A stretch of 64,000 nucleotides of DNA from Gammaproteobacteria bacterium. GTDB taxonomy: Bacteria > Pseudomonadota > Gammaproteobacteria > Steroidobacterales > Steroidobacteraceae. Within the stretch, counting starts at the first letter, position 1, and each line of letters begins with the position of its first letter. The translations under genes and the position numbers were made by a program. The stretch is from contig JAHEAZ010000003.1 of NCBI GenBank assembly GCA_024642505.1, forward strand, positions 1 to 64,000, in the 5' to 3' direction. The notes beneath the pieces are model-generated. The model did no database searches and was not told the origin of the DNA. It worked only from the letters and a program-made list of their open reading frames with translations. Positions 8,550 through 18,414 of this stretch are shown here, in pieces.

Positions 8550-9284
8550 ATGCGACGACGGGACACATTGATCGACGAGCTGAAGCGGGTCCTGAGGGAG
8601 CAGGGGCTCACCTATGCCGAACTTGCCAAGGGGCTGGGCCTGAGCGAGGCGAGCGTAAAGCGCATGTTTGCGACTGGCCGCTTTACGCTCGAGCGATTCG
8701 AACTGGCCTGCAACATCGCGGGCGTGGAGATCGCCGACCTGGTCGAGCGCATTGCCGCGCGCAAGTCGATGGTCACCGAATTGACCATCGAACAGGAGGA
8801 GGAGCTGATGGCTGACCCCAAGCTCTTCCTGATGACCTACCTGACGTTCAACCGCTGGAGCTTCGACGAAATCCTGCGTGTCTACAGCTTCACCGAGCCG
8901 GAAGTTGACAAACTGCTCTCCCGCCTCGACCAGATTGGCGTGATCGAGCTCAGGCCGGGCCGGCGGATACGCTACCTGTTGACCCGCAACTTTTCCTGGC
9001 GCAAGGACGGGCCAATGCAGCGATTCGTCGAGCGCAGGATCCTGCCCGAGTTCTTTCGCTCGCGCTTCGATGAACCAAACGCTGGATTTCAGTTTTTTGC
9101 CGCCGCGCTGTCACCGTCATCAGCCGCGCAACTGCAGCGTTCGATCATGCGCCTGGTGCGCGAATTCAATGAGCTTGCCGAGCAGGACACGTCGCTACCG
9201 ATGCAACAGCGACAGGGAACGGCTGGCGTGCTGGCGCTGAGGCCTATGCACTTCTCAGGCTTCTCGCAACTGAAGCGTGACTAG
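8550..9284 (+). CDS. XRE-type helix-turn-helix transcriptional regulator
   Basis: DNA-binding regulator of 244 residues. The N-terminal helix-turn-helix of Cro/C1 type spans about residues 8-65 (LTYAELAKGLGLSEASVKRM). The rest resembles a winged region (LLSRLDQIGVIELRPGRRIRYLLTRNF) followed by a helical C-terminal domain ending LALRPMHFSGFSQLKRD, a layout seen in unnamed gammaproteobacterial regulators. The ATG at 8550 follows GGGGGA by about 4 bases; an upstream in-frame extension of 41 codons looks non-coding. Divergent placement suggests it controls the TRAP genes, but its effector and targets are unknown. Confidence 0.8.
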   Translation: MRRRDTLIDELKRVLREQGLTYAELAKGLGLSEASVKRMFATGRFTLERFELACNIAGVEIADLVERIAARKSMVTELTIEQEEELMADPKLFLMTYLTFNRWSFDEILRVYSFTEPEVDKLLSRLDQIGVIELRPGRRIRYLLTRNFSWRKDGPMQRFVERRILPEFFRSRFDEPNAGFQFFAAALSPSSAAQLQRSIMRLVREFNELAEQDTSLPMQQRQGTAGVLALRPMHFSGFSQLKRD

Positions 9285-9324
9285 ACTCGGGCGGCCGAAT
9301 TGCACCCTGCGCGCTGATCGGGTC

Positions 9325-10617
9325 TCAGCCGGACCCGCGGTTCTCGCGCTCGACCGCCCGCCAGCCAATGTCGCGGCGATACTGCATCCCGGGCCAGTGG
9401 ATAACGTCCACCAGCGCATAGCACGCATCGCGGGCGGTCCTCACCGTGTCCCCGAGACCGACGGCACAGAGTACGCGTCCACCGGCGGTCAGCACGCGGT
9501 CCTGGTCGAGTCGGGTCGCGGCATGGAACACCTTGCCCGGCAGGGCGGCAGCCGCGTCCAGGCCTTTGATGACGTCTCCCTTGCGCGCGGTTTCCGGGTA
9601 GCCGTCGGCGGCAAGGACGACCCCCACCGCCGCACGCGGGTCCCATTCGGCCTCGACTTCCCCGAGGCGCCCGTCAAGCGCGGCCTCACACAGATCGACG
9701 AGGTCGGACCGCAGGCGGGCCATGATCGGCTGGGTCTCCGGATCGCCGAACCTGCAGTTGAACTCGAGTACGTTGGGGGTGCCATCTGCGGCGATCATCA
9801 GACCGGCGTACAGAAACCCGGTATACGGCGTTGCTTCGGCCGCGAGACCGCGCACCGTCGGCCAGATGACCTCCTGCATGATGCGTCGGTGGAGCACCTC
9901 GGTTACCACCGGAGCCGGCGAATAGGCGCCCATGCCGCCGGTGTTGGGGCCGGCGTCGCCGTCGCCGAGGCGCTTATGATCCTGTGACGTGGCGAGAGGC
10001 AGCACCTGCTCGCCGTCGACCATGACGATGAAACTGGCTTCTTCCCCCTCGAGGAATTCCTCGACCACCACCGCATCGCCGGCGGCGCCAAAGGCGCCAG
10101 CGAACATGCCCTCGATGGCTGCGATGGCCTCGTCGGCCGACGCGGCGATGATCACGCCCTTGCCGGCCGCGAGGCCGTCGGCCTTTATCACGATCGGAGG
10201 CTGCTGCGCGCGGACGAATTCAGGGTCGAAATCGTCGCGAGTAAATCGGGCATAGCCAGCCGTGGGGATGCCGTGGCGCACCAGGAATTCCTTGGTGAAT
10301 GCCTTGCTGCCCTCGAGTTGAGCAGCGGCCCGGCGCGGCCCGAAGCAACGCAGGCCGGCCTCGGCGAAGGCGTCGACGACCCCGGCAACCAGCGGCACTT
10401 CGGGGCCGACGATGGTCAGTCCCACGTTTTCGCGACGCGCCAGCGTCACCAGGCCGGCGATGTCCTCGGCACGCGTGTCGACGTTACGACAACCCGGCTC
10501 GGTTGCCGTGCCTGCATTGCCAGGTGCCACCAGCACCTCACTGACCCGCGCCGACTGCGCGACTTTCCAGGCCAGAGCGTGCTCGCGCCCGCCACTGCCG
10601 ATGATCAGGACTTTCAT
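9325..10617 (-). CDS. purD: Phosphoribosylamine-glycine ligase PurD
   Basis: Second step of de novo purine synthesis: joins glycine to phosphoribosylamine using ATP. The 430-residue cytoplasmic enzyme has the N-terminal start MKVLIIGSGGREHALAWK, the ATP-grasp core (IVIKADGLAAGKGVIIA, EEFLEGEEASF) and the signature RFGDPETQP. The ATG at 10617 has GGAG 8 bases upstream. It is 18 bases downstream of purH, and the two form the end of a run beginning far upstream at prmA or earlier, the arrangement found in Pseudomonas. Confidence 0.97.
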   Translation of the reverse strand: MKVLIIGSGGREHALAWKVAQSARVSEVLVAPGNAGTATEPGCRNVDTRAEDIAGLVTLARRENVGLTIVGPEVPLVAGVVDAFAEAGLRCFGPRRAAAQLEGSKAFTKEFLVRHGIPTAGYARFTRDDFDPEFVRAQQPPIVIKADGLAAGKGVIIAASADEAIAAIEGMFAGAFGAAGDAVVVEEFLEGEEASFIVMVDGEQVLPLATSQDHKRLGDGDAGPNTGGMGAYSPAPVVTEVLHRRIMQEVIWPTVRGLAAEATPYTGFLYAGLMIAADGTPNVLEFNCRFGDPETQPIMARLRSDLVDLCEAALDGRLGEVEAEWDPRAAVGVVLAADGYPETARKGDVIKGLDAAAALPGKVFHAATRLDQDRVLTAGGRVLCAVGLGDTVRTARDACYALVDVIHWPGMQYRRDIGWRAVERENRGSG

Positions 10618-10635
10618 GGGGGAACTCCAGCAGCC

Positions 10636-12252
10636 CTAGTGCCGGAAGTGGCGCATGCCGGTAAAGACCATCGCCATGTCGTGCTCGTCGGCGGCGGCGA
10701 TCACCTCGGGGTCGCGCATCGAACCGCCTGGCTGGATTACGGCCTTGATGCCGAATTCGGCAGCGACGTCGAGCCCGTCGCGAAACGGAAAGAACGCGTC
10801 GGAAGCCATCGCGGCGCCTTCGATCTCGAGGCCTTCCTCGCGCGCCTTCATTGCCGCGATACGGCTCGATACGACGCGACTCATCTGGCCGGCGCCGACG
10901 CCGAGCGTCATTCGCTCACGCACAAAGACGATGGCGTTGGACTTGACGTACTTGCAGACCTGCCAGGCGAACAACAGGTCGTCCAGTTCGGCAGGTTTCG
11001 GCTGGCGTTTCGTGACAATCTTCAGGTCGGCAGGGGAAACCTCGCCGACGTCCCGTGACTGGACCAGGAGTCCGCCAGCCACGCTGCGCAGATCGCGCGC
11101 GGCGCCAGCGGCGGGGTCGAGCGGGCCCGTTTCCATGACCCTGACGTTGCGCTTGGCAGCGAGCAGAGCGAGCGCGGCGGGGTCAATGGCGGGGGCAACG
11201 ATGACTTCGACGAACTGGCGCTCGGCGATGGCCCTCGCGGTGTCATGGTCCAGTGGACGGTTGAAGGCGATGATGCCGCCGAAAGCCGAAGTGGGGTCGG
11301 TCCGGTAGGCGCGATCGTAGGCTTCAACGAGCGTCGGCGCCACGGCCACGCCGCAGGGATTGGCGTGCTTGACGATGACGCAGGCGGGCTCATGGAAGCG
11401 ACGAACGCATTCCAACGCGGTATCGGCGTCGGCGATGTTGTTAAAGGACAGTTCCTTACCCTGCAGCTGCCGCGCCGTTGCAACGCTGGCCGCATTGCTT
11501 TCCGGGTCGGCGTAGAAGGCTGCCGACTGGTGCGGGTTTTCGCCGTAGCGCAGCTCGAGCTTCTTCTTGAAGCGCAGTGCCAGTTCCTGCGGATAGAAAG
11601 GGCCCTGCCGCGCGTCGACAGCAATCGTCCCGGCAGAGGATTGTCCACTCTCCGACGGGTGTTCCAGTCCCTGTTGTCTGTCGAGGTATGCCGCCACCAT
11701 CGCGTCATACGAGGCAGTATGCGCAAACGCCTTGGCTGCTAGGCGTTGCCGCGTGCCGAAGCGCAGGCTGGCCTGGCTACCGATTTCTTCGAGCGCCGGG
11801 CCGTAATCGGCCGGGTCGACAAGTACCGCCACGTGCTCGTGGTTCTTGGCCGCGGCGCGCAGCATCGCCGGCCCGCCGATGTCGATGTTTTCCACCGCGT
11901 CATCGTAGCTGCAGCCGGGCCTGGCGACGGTCGCGGCGAACGGGTAGAGGTTGACGACCAGCAGGTCGATCGGCTCGATGCCATGTTCGCGCATCACACT
12001 GTCGTCGGTCCCGCGACGGCCGAGCAGACCGCCATGGACCTTCGGGTGCAGCGTCTTGACCCGCCCGTCCATGATCTCCGGAAAGCCTGTATAGCTCGCC
12101 ACGTCGCGCACCGGCAGTCCGGCTTGGCGAAGCTGCTCGGCGGTTCCCCCGGTGGAGAGCAGCTCGACACCGTGTTCATGGAGCTGGCGGGCCAGGTCGG
12201 CAATGCCGGTCTTGTCGGAAACGCTCAGCAGCGCGCGGCGGATCTTGCTCAT
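10636..12252 (-). CDS. purH: Bifunctional AICAR transformylase / IMP cyclohydrolase PurH
   Basis: Last two steps of de novo IMP synthesis. The 538-residue protein has the N-terminal MGS-like cyclohydrolase domain ([36 protein letters not shown]) and the C-terminal transformylase with its Lys-His pair in [11 protein letters not shown] and the ending [18 protein letters not shown]. The start at 12252 ([10 protein letters not shown]) matches the family; 32 upstream in-frame codons do not. It lies 49 bases downstream of fis and 18 upstream of purD. Confidence 0.97.
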   Translation of the reverse strand: MSKIRRALLSVSDKTGIADLARQLHEHGVELLSTGGTAEQLRQAGLPVRDVASYTGFPEIMDGRVKTLHPKVHGGLLGRRGTDDSVMREHGIEPIDLLVVNLYPFAATVARPGCSYDDAVENIDIGGPAMLRAAAKNHEHVAVLVDPADYGPALEEIGSQASLRFGTRQRLAAKAFAHTASYDAMVAAYLDRQQGLEHPSESGQSSAGTIAVDARQGPFYPQELALRFKKKLELRYGENPHQSAAFYADPESNAASVATARQLQGKELSFNNIADADTALECVRRFHEPACVIVKHANPCGVAVAPTLVEAYDRAYRTDPTSAFGGIIAFNRPLDHDTARAIAERQFVEVIVAPAIDPAALALLAAKRNVRVMETGPLDPAAGAARDLRSVAGGLLVQSRDVGEVSPADLKIVTKRQPKPAELDDLLFAWQVCKYVKSNAIVFVRERMTLGVGAGQMSRVVSSRIAAMKAREEGLEIEGAAMASDAFFPFRDGLDVAAEFGIKAVIQPGGSMRDPEVIAAADEHDMAMVFTGMRHFRH

Positions 12253-12301
12253 TTGTCGCTCCTGTCCCGCAAACGCTCCATGAAGCGGCTCGCTGGCGGC
12301 G

Positions 12302-12607
12302 CTAGTCCGATAAGCCGTACTCGCGCAGCTTCTTGCGCAGCGTTCCACGATTTATCCCGAGAATGGTGGCGGCGCGGCTCTGGTTGCCGTCTGCATAGTC
12401 CATGACGGACTTGAACAGCGGCACTTCGACTTCGCGCAGCACCAGCTCGTACAGGCGACCCGGCTTGTGTCCGTTGAGAGTGCCGAAGTACGCGCTTAGC
12501 GCTTCCTCGGTCTGGCTGCGCAATGGGATCGGCCTGCCGCCGCCATTGCTTCCGGCGCGGGAAATCCCGCTGCGACGCCCGTCGTGCGCCTTCTTTCTGG
12601 CGATCAT
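12302..12607 (-). CDS. fis: DNA-binding protein Fis
   Basis: Nucleoid-associated protein that bends DNA and affects rRNA promoters, recombination and supercoiling. The 101-residue protein has the C-terminal Fis helix-turn-helix [25 protein letters not shown] and the preceding [17 protein letters not shown] helices; the N-terminus is basic ([12 protein letters not shown]) and differs from E. coli. E. coli Fis is 98 residues. The ATG at 12607 follows a GGGGAACGG purine stretch. It lies 44 bases downstream of dusB, the conserved dusB-fis pair, so it is probably expressed from the same transcript. Confidence 0.94.
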   Translation of the reverse strand: MIARKKAHDGRRSGISRAGSNGGGRPIPLRSQTEEALSAYFGTLNGHKPGRLYELVLREVEVPLFKSVMDYADGNQSRAATILGINRGTLRKKLREYGLSD

Positions 12608-12651
12608 TTCAAACCGTTCCCCGCGTGCCGCTTTTTGCGTGCAGTTTTTTT

Positions 12652-13638
12652 TCAGGCCGCCCGGCTCGCTACGTAGCCGGACGCCGCCAGGAACTCGCTC
12701 GCCAGCCTCAGCTGTTCGACAGCCCGCGCCGCGGTCAGCAGCTCGCCAGGCAGCCTCGAGGCCAACGGCAACTGCCGGCAATACCAGCCGAGGTGCTTGC
12801 GCGCCATGCGGACGCCGACGTCTTCTCCATAGAAAGCGTGCAGCGATTCCAGGTGGGTCATGATGATATCACGGACCTGGCCCGGACAAGGTGGCCCGAC
12901 CGCAACGCCCGACGACAGATACGTCTTGACTTGACGAAAGATCCATGGCCGGCCCTGTGCTGCACGACCGATCATTACGCCCGCGGCCCCGGTCGCCAGC
13001 AACACGTTGCGGGCCTTCTCCGGCGAGTCGATGTCGCCATTGGCAAATACTGGAATGGAAACGCTCCGTACCACGTCCGCAATGGTGGCGAATTCAGCCT
13101 CGCCGGCGAACTTGTCAGCGCGCGTCCTGCCATGCACTGCCAGCGCCGCGACGCCGATGTCCTCAGCCATGCGCGCGATACTGACAGCGTTTCGGCTGTC
13201 GCGATCCCAGCCGGTACGCATCTTGAGCGTTACCGGAACGCCTGCCGTTCGCAACACGGCTTCGAGGATGGAGCGGATGAGCGCCTCATCCCTCATGAGT
13301 GCCGAGCCAGCGGCGCGGTTGCATACCTTCTTGGCTGGACAACCCATGTTGATGTCCACGATCTGTGCGCCCATCTCGACATTGAGTTGCGCGGCTGCTG
13401 CCAGCATTGCCGGGTCGCTGCCCGCGATCTGCACCACCCGCGGCTCGGGCTCGCCCGCGTGATCGAGTCGGTGGCGAGACTTGCGGGTGTGCCAGAGCCT
13501 GGTGTCGGCCGTGATCATTTCAGAGGCTGTGAGCCCCGCACCCATCTCGCGGCACAGCGAACGGAATGGCCGATCGGTTACGCCGGCCATCGGCGCCAGC
13601 GCGAGCGCCGCCGGCAATTCATAAGGCCCAATCTTCAC
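12652..13638 (-). CDS. dusB: tRNA dihydrouridine synthase DusB
   Basis: FMN-dependent enzyme reducing uridines in the tRNA D-loop. The 328-residue protein has the Dus signature LAPMAGVTDRPFR, the catalytic region INMGCPAKKVCNRAAGSALM with its active cysteine, and the FMN phosphate-binding GVMIGRAAQGRPWIF. The GTG at 13638 overlaps the stop of the upstream zinc-ribbon gene (GTGA) and gives the usual start KIGPYEL, so the much longer open frame upstream is rejected. Linkage with fis identifies it as DusB rather than DusA or DusC. Confidence 0.95.
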   Translation of the reverse strand: MKIGPYELPAALALAPMAGVTDRPFRSLCREMGAGLTASEMITADTRLWHTRKSRHRLDHAGEPEPRVVQIAGSDPAMLAAAAQLNVEMGAQIVDINMGCPAKKVCNRAAGSALMRDEALIRSILEAVLRTAGVPVTLKMRTGWDRDSRNAVSIARMAEDIGVAALAVHGRTRADKFAGEAEFATIADVVRSVSIPVFANGDIDSPEKARNVLLATGAAGVMIGRAAQGRPWIFRQVKTYLSSGVAVGPPCPGQVRDIIMTHLESLHAFYGEDVGVRMARKHLGWYCRQLPLASRLPGELLTAARAVEQLRLASEFLAASGYVASRAA

Positions 13639-15098
13639 GGCTGATCGTCGGCGGCAGAACTGCAATGGATGCCGCCAATGCCACGCAGGCAGACGTCCAG
13701 TTCGAAACCCACTGCGTCGCGGCCAGGATCGACGAACACGACCTCCGCGTCGGCCCGCTGGGACGGCCCCAGCAACCCCGATGCTGATGCGGTACCCCCA
13801 GGCAGGTACTCTTCCGGCTCGAGGTCGCGAGTCCCGATGGTGGAACCAAAGCGATCCTGCAAGGACAGACGCAGCAGCGGCAGCGGCTGGGCGAAAGCGG
13901 CGCGATTGACGATGCTTGCCCGCACCTTGATTCGACCCGCCTGGACCCCATCGCTGGCAGCGCCCAGCTGCCTCAACTCGAAGGCCGAAAGGTCCGCCGG
14001 AACCGAAAGTTTGGTGCCGAGCGCAGCGTAGATACGAATCAGCCAAGGTCCGGTGGCCGGGTTGCGAACCAGGTCTTCACGCCAGAAATGAATCGCCTGT
14101 GCAGCAAGTACAGTAATGAGGATCGCCGCCACGACAGCCAGTGGCCAGCGTGGCGAACCGTGCTCCGGCTCCGACTCGAACGCGCTCGACGCGCTAAGCG
14201 CCGGCTGGTAGCGTAGCTCCTCCGGGATCAGCAGCCGTAGTGTTTCATCCGCGGCGCCGGCAGTCTCCGCCGGATAGTGCGACTCGTCTGCCGGTTCCGT
14301 CACCGCCTCAGTCTCCGTGCTCGGATCGTCGAGCACCAGGATCGGGTACTCGTCGGTGCGATCGAGGGTTGAACCGTCGCCGGAATCGGCTTCCTCCGGC
14401 TCTTGCTCAGTCGTTCCGGATCCGGTCTCGGTTTCGGTGGTTGCCTCGGGGCCCGTTTCACCGGCTCCCCGGAAGGCGAGTACCGCGGCAATGCGTCCGG
14501 GACTCGAGTCGCCGGCGCCGTCCTCGTCGTCAAACCCGGGGAACTCTTCCTCGACGACTTCGATTCCGCTGAACTCGCCATCCGCGATGGCAGTGATGGC
14601 CCGATCAAGCTCCTCGCGATCGTCCTCAGCCTGCCCATCCTCGTGACCGGATCTTGCGGGCGGGTGCCACATTGACTGCGGGTCTGCGGTGACGAACAGG
14701 CGCTCGAGATCCTCTGCGGAGCCACGAAACTCTAGCTCGGCGTCGCCGACGTCGTCCGTGTTGCTTTCGCCCGTGCCGACAAGGTCGCCTGCAACGGCCG
14801 CGTCCAGAGGTTCCGCGGCCTCATCATCGCTCGGGTCCGGCCGGCCGGCGGGGCTATCCGGAGCCGCCTCGATGGAACCCGAGAGCTCGATGAACTCGGT
14901 TCCCGGCAGTTCCTCGACCGTGATGGTGTCTTCCTGCACCGGATCATCGCCGTGACGCGGGACCGGCTGCTCACTGAGGAATTCCAAGGCATTGAAGCTG
15001 GCTGAGCAGATGCCGCAACGCACGGTGCCCCGGGCGACTCTGAGGGCATCCGCCGTGACACGAAATACCGTCGCACATTCTGGGCACTGGGTGAACAA
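13635..15098 (-). CDS. Zinc-ribbon and DUF3426 domain protein
   Basis: A 487-residue membrane protein of unknown function. The N-terminus is an MJ0042-type zinc ribbon with Cys5, Cys8, Cys28 and Cys31 (CPEC, CGIC). A long acidic, low-complexity middle (about 50-300, rich in Glu/Asp) leads to one transmembrane helix, WPLAVVAAILITVLAAQ, and a C-terminal DUF3426 domain (FELRQLGAASDGVQAGRIKV to FELDVCLRGI). A cytoplasmic zinc ribbon and outside DUF3426 domain are the likely topology. It lies between prmA (6 bases) and dusB (4-base overlap), a position this family often takes in gammaproteobacteria. Confidence 0.85.
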   Translation of the reverse strand: MFTQCPECATVFRVTADALRVARGTVRCGICSASFNALEFLSEQPVPRHGDDPVQEDTITVEELPGTEFIELSGSIEAAPDSPAGRPDPSDDEAAEPLDAAVAGDLVGTGESNTDDVGDAELEFRGSAEDLERLFVTADPQSMWHPPARSGHEDGQAEDDREELDRAITAIADGEFSGIEVVEEEFPGFDDEDGAGDSSPGRIAAVLAFRGAGETGPEATTETETGSGTTEQEPEEADSGDGSTLDRTDEYPILVLDDPSTETEAVTEPADESHYPAETAGAADETLRLLIPEELRYQPALSASSAFESEPEHGSPRWPLAVVAAILITVLAAQAIHFWREDLVRNPATGPWLIRIYAALGTKLSVPADLSAFELRQLGAASDGVQAGRIKVRASIVNRAAFAQPLPLLRLSLQDRFGSTIGTRDLEPEEYLPGGTASASGLLGPSQRADAEVVFVDPGRDAVGFELDVCLRGIGGIHCSSAADDQP

Positions 15099-15104
15099 GA
15101 AGAC

Positions 15105-15995
15105 TTACTCCGCGCTCGGGATTCGCCTGGTGCCGCTCAGCACCGTCCAGCCATCGCGGCTCGCGTATTCGCTCATATGAAACCACGGACTATAGGCGAC
15201 TGCCACGCTTTCGGCCTGCGGTTCCAGCATTCCTGCCAGTACGATCCGTCCCGCCGGCCTCGTGGCTGCGGCCAGCCGCGGTGCCAGTTCGATAAGGGGT
15301 CCAGCCAGAATGTTGGCGACGACGACATCCCATAGTGTCTCAGGCAGCGCTGCCGCGGGCCAGATGCTGAGCGCGGCTGCGAGCCGGTTCCGCGCCGCAT
15401 TCTCGCGCGTCGCGATCAGGGCCTGGGCATCGATATCGGCGGCGCTCGCGCTGGTGGCGCCGAGACGAAGCGCCGCCAGCGCCAGCACGCCCGATCCACA
15501 GCCGAAGTCGAGCACCGACTTGCCACTCAAACTCGCGGCATCCAGCCATTCGAGACACATGGCCGTGGTGGCATGCGTGCCGGTGCCAAAGGCGAGCCCG
15601 GGGTCAAGTTCCAGGACTATGGCGTCCGGATCTGGTGCTGCCTGTCCCCCGGGGCAAATCCACAATCTGCGGCCGAAACGCATGGGATGGAAGTCCTTCA
15701 GCCACTCGCGTTCCCACACGCGGTCTTCGATGACTTCCCAGCGGAGCTTCCCGGGCGCCAACCGCAGTTCGGTCGCCAGGGCCGAGACCAGCTCCCGATT
15801 GTTCGCCACTGAATCGTAGAGGGCGCTCAGCCTGACTGTCTTCCATAACGGCGTGGAACCCGGCGCCGGTTCCAGGACCGGGTCGTCTGCGCCGTCCGCC
15901 AGCGTCACCGACAACGCGCCAGTCGCGAAACAGGCAGCCTCCGCGACGGCCGGATCACGGTCGCCGATCTCCAGCACGATCTGCAGGTATGGCAT
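15105..15995 (-). CDS. prmA: Ribosomal protein L11 methyltransferase PrmA
   Basis: S-adenosylmethionine-dependent enzyme that methylates lysines and the N-terminus of ribosomal protein L11. The 296-residue protein has an N-terminal substrate-recognition domain (MPYLQIVLEIGD, RVWEREWLKDFHPMRFG) and a class I methyltransferase domain with ALDPGLAFGTGTHATT-like text, VLDFGCGSGVLALAALRLGA and DVVVANILAGPLIELAP. E. coli PrmA is 293 residues. It lies 14 bases after accC and 6 before the zinc-ribbon gene. Confidence 0.96.
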   Translation of the reverse strand: MPYLQIVLEIGDRDPAVAEAACFATGALSVTLADGADDPVLEPAPGSTPLWKTVRLSALYDSVANNRELVSALATELRLAPGKLRWEVIEDRVWEREWLKDFHPMRFGRRLWICPGGQAAPDPDAIVLELDPGLAFGTGTHATTAMCLEWLDAASLSGKSVLDFGCGSGVLALAALRLGATSASAADIDAQALIATRENAARNRLAAALSIWPAAALPETLWDVVVANILAGPLIELAPRLAAATRPAGRIVLAGMLEPQAESVAVAYSPWFHMSEYASRDGWTVLSGTRRIPSAE

Positions 15996-16009
15996 CGGCG
16001 GGTCCGGGC

Positions 16010-17353
16010 CTACTTCAGACCGAGCCGACGCTCCAGGTAGTGGATGTCGAGACCGCCCTGGCGGAATGCCGCGTGATTGAATATTTCCTGATGCAGCGGC
16101 GTGTTTGTCTTGATGCCCTCGATGACCATCTCGGACAGCGCGTTGCGCATGCGCACGAGTGCGGTTTCACGATTCTCGCCGTACGACAGGATCTTGGCGA
16201 TCAGTGAGTCGTAGAAAGGTGGCACCGTGTAGCCGCTGTAGATGTGGCTGTCGACGCGCACGCCGGGGCCGCCCGGCGGGTGCCAGAGCTTGACCGGCCC
16301 GGGCGACGGCGCGAAGGTTTTCGGATCCTCGGCATTGATCCGGCACTCGATGGCATGCCCGCGGATCTTCACGTCGTCCTGCTTGAACGGCAGCGGTTCC
16401 CCGGATGCGATCTGCAGCTGCAGCTTGACGATGTCGAGCCCGGTCACCAGTTCGGTGACCGGATGCTCCACCTGCACCCGGGTGTTCATCTCGATGAAGA
16501 AGAACTGCCCATCCTCGTACAGGAATTCCAGGGTTCCGGCGCTGCGGTAGCCGACCGCGGTGCAGGCCGCGCATACCCTCTCGGTCATTTCGCGCCGCTG
16601 CTTTTCGGTGATCCCGGGAGCCGGCGCCTCCTCGATGATCTTCTGTCGCCGCCGCTGCAGTGAGCAGTCGCGCTCGCCGAGGGACACCACGTTGCCGTAA
16701 CTGTCGCCGATCACCTGGAACTCGATGTGCCGGGGCTTTTCCAGGTACTTTTCCATGTAAACCATGTCATTGCCGAAGGCCGCCTGCGCCTCGGCCTTGG
16801 CCACGTTGATGGCGTTCAGCAATGTCGCCTCGGTGTGGACCACGCGCATCCCGCGTCCGCCGCCGCCGCCCGAGGCCTTGATGATGACCGGATAGCCGAT
16901 GTCGCGTGCCAGCCGGAAGCTTTCGTCGGTATCATCGACCAGCGGGCCGTCGGAGCCAGGCACGCAGGGTACTCCATGCTCCTTCATGGTCCGGATCGCT
17001 GAAACCTTGTCGCCCATCAGCCTGATGGTCTCGCTGCGCGGTCCTATGAAAACGAAACCGCTCTGCTCGACGCGTTCGGCGAAGTCGGCATTCTCGGAAA
17101 GGAAGCCGTAACCCGGGTGAATCCCGACCGAATCCGTGACCTCGGCCGCGCTGATGATGGCAGGCATGTTGAGATAGCTGTCCTTTGACTGCGGCGGACC
17201 GATGCAGACGGTCTCATCCGCAAGCAGGACGTGTTTGAGACTCTGGTCGGCGGTCGAGTGAACCGCGACGGTCTTGATGCCGAGCTCGCGGCAGGCCCGC
17301 AGGATGCGGAGCGCGATCTCGCCCCGGTTGGCGATGACGATCTTGTCGAGCAT
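16010..17353 (-). CDS. accC: Biotin carboxylase AccC
   Basis: ATP-dependent carboxylation of biotin on AccB, the first half-reaction of acetyl-CoA carboxylase. The 447-residue protein (E. coli 449) starts [20 protein letters not shown] and contains the ATP-grasp glycine loop [34 protein letters not shown], and the catalytic region [14 protein letters not shown]. The ATG at 17353 is one base after the accB stop, so the pair is translationally linked. Confidence 0.97.
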   Translation of the reverse strand: MLDKIVIANRGEIALRILRACRELGIKTVAVHSTADQSLKHVLLADETVCIGPPQSKDSYLNMPAIISAAEVTDSVGIHPGYGFLSENADFAERVEQSGFVFIGPRSETIRLMGDKVSAIRTMKEHGVPCVPGSDGPLVDDTDESFRLARDIGYPVIIKASGGGGGRGMRVVHTEATLLNAINVAKAEAQAAFGNDMVYMEKYLEKPRHIEFQVIGDSYGNVVSLGERDCSLQRRRQKIIEEAPAPGITEKQRREMTERVCAACTAVGYRSAGTLEFLYEDGQFFFIEMNTRVQVEHPVTELVTGLDIVKLQLQIASGEPLPFKQDDVKIRGHAIECRINAEDPKTFAPSPGPVKLWHPPGGPGVRVDSHIYSGYTVPPFYDSLIAKILSYGENRETALVRMRNALSEMVIEGIKTNTPLHQEIFNHAAFRQGGLDIHYLERRLGLK

Positions 17354-17354
17354 G

Positions 17355-17819
17355 CTATTCGATGACGAACAACGGCTGGCCGAATTCCACCGGCTCGCCA
17401 TTGCGAGCGAGGATTGAGACCACGCGGCCTTCCTTCTCCGACTCGATCTGGTTCATCATCTTCATGGCTTCAATGATGCAAAGCACCTGGCCGACCTTGA
17501 TTTCGTCGCCAATCTGCACGAAAGCCTTGGCGCCGGGCGCTGGGGCCGCGTAGTACGTGCCGACCATTGGCGCGGTGATTGAATTGTCCGTAGAGGGCGC
17601 AGGGTTCGCCGGTGACAGGCTTGGCGGGGGTGCCGCCTGAGATAAGGCGCTGGCCGGCACTGCCGCGGGCAGCTGCGCCATCACTGAGCCCTGGGAGACG
17701 GTCATTCCCTGCGGGTAGCGGCTGATCCGGACCGATTCCTCGCCTTCGGAAATCTCGATTTCGGCAATGCCCGATTCTTCGAGCAGTTCGATCAGTTTCT
17801 TGACCTTGCGAATATCCAT
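17355..17819 (-). CDS. accB: Biotin carboxyl carrier protein AccB
   Basis: Carrier subunit of acetyl-CoA carboxylase for fatty-acid synthesis. The 154-residue protein has the N-terminal helix [18 protein letters not shown], a Pro/Ala-rich linker (about 50-80) and the C-terminal biotinyl domain with the biotinylated lysine in [12 protein letters not shown]. The ATG at 17819 matches the E. coli start; a TTG three codons upstream is also possible, and AGGGGG lies just before both. The upstream aroQ stop is five bases away. Confidence 0.97.
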   Translation of the reverse strand: MDIRKVKKLIELLEESGIAEIEISEGEESVRISRYPQGMTVSQGSVMAQLPAAVPASALSQAAPPPSLSPANPAPSTDNSITAPMVGTYYAAPAPGAKAFVQIGDEIKVGQVLCIIEAMKMMNQIESEKEGRVVSILARNGEPVEFGQPLFVIE

Positions 17820-17824
17820 CCTGA

Positions 17825-18283
17825 TCAATCCCCCTGGGGTGCTGCTGCCGCGATGCGATCGAGCGCGGCGGTCAGGGCCAACTCATAGCCTGCGGCACCG
17901 AGCCCGACGATGCTGCCGACGGCGACGTCGGAAAAATACGAGTGCCGGCGGAAGGGCTCGCGCGCGTTCACGTTGGAGAGGTGCACCTCGATAAAAGGCG
18001 CCGCAACCGCCAGCAGCGCATCACGCAAGGCGACGCTGGTATGGGTGAAAGCGCCCGGGTTGATGATGACGAAGTCCACCGGGTCCTGGGTCAGGCGCTG
18101 GATTCGCTCGACCAATTCATGCTCCGCGTTGCTCTGGAAGGTCTCGAGGGACGCGCCGCGCGCCGCGGCCAGGCCAGTCAGCCGCTGTTCGACATCCGCA
18201 AGGGTCGTAGCGCCGTACAGCGACGGCTCCCGCGTCCCGAGCAGATTGAGGTTGGGCCCGTTCAAGAGCAGCACTTTAGACAT
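17825..18283 (-). CDS. aroQ: 3-dehydroquinate dehydratase, type II (AroQ)
   Basis: Third step of the shikimate pathway: converts 3-dehydroquinate to 3-dehydroshikimate. The 152-residue type II enzyme has [20 protein letters not shown] with the catalytic tyrosine, [52 protein letters not shown] with the catalytic histidine, and [11 protein letters not shown]. Adjacent to accB as in Pseudomonas. The 131 bases upstream, before the tlpA-like stop, may hold a promoter, but I see no clear boxes. Confidence 0.96.
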   Translation of the reverse strand: MSKVLLLNGPNLNLLGTREPSLYGATTLADVEQRLTGLAAARGASLETFQSNAEHELVERIQRLTQDPVDFVIINPGAFTHTSVALRDALLAVAAPFIEVHLSNVNAREPFRRHSYFSDVAVGSIVGLGAAGYELALTAALDRIAAAAPQGD

Positions 18284-18414
18284 CGTTTTTTTCGCCCCGC
18301 CGTCCCCGGTTGCGGCAGTCGGGCATCATTCAACCTTACCGGTGGATTTTTGTCTACTTGCGGCATTTAAGCGGCAAGTTCGCGGTAGTTCGATGCCGTT
18401 CGGAACGATTCCTG

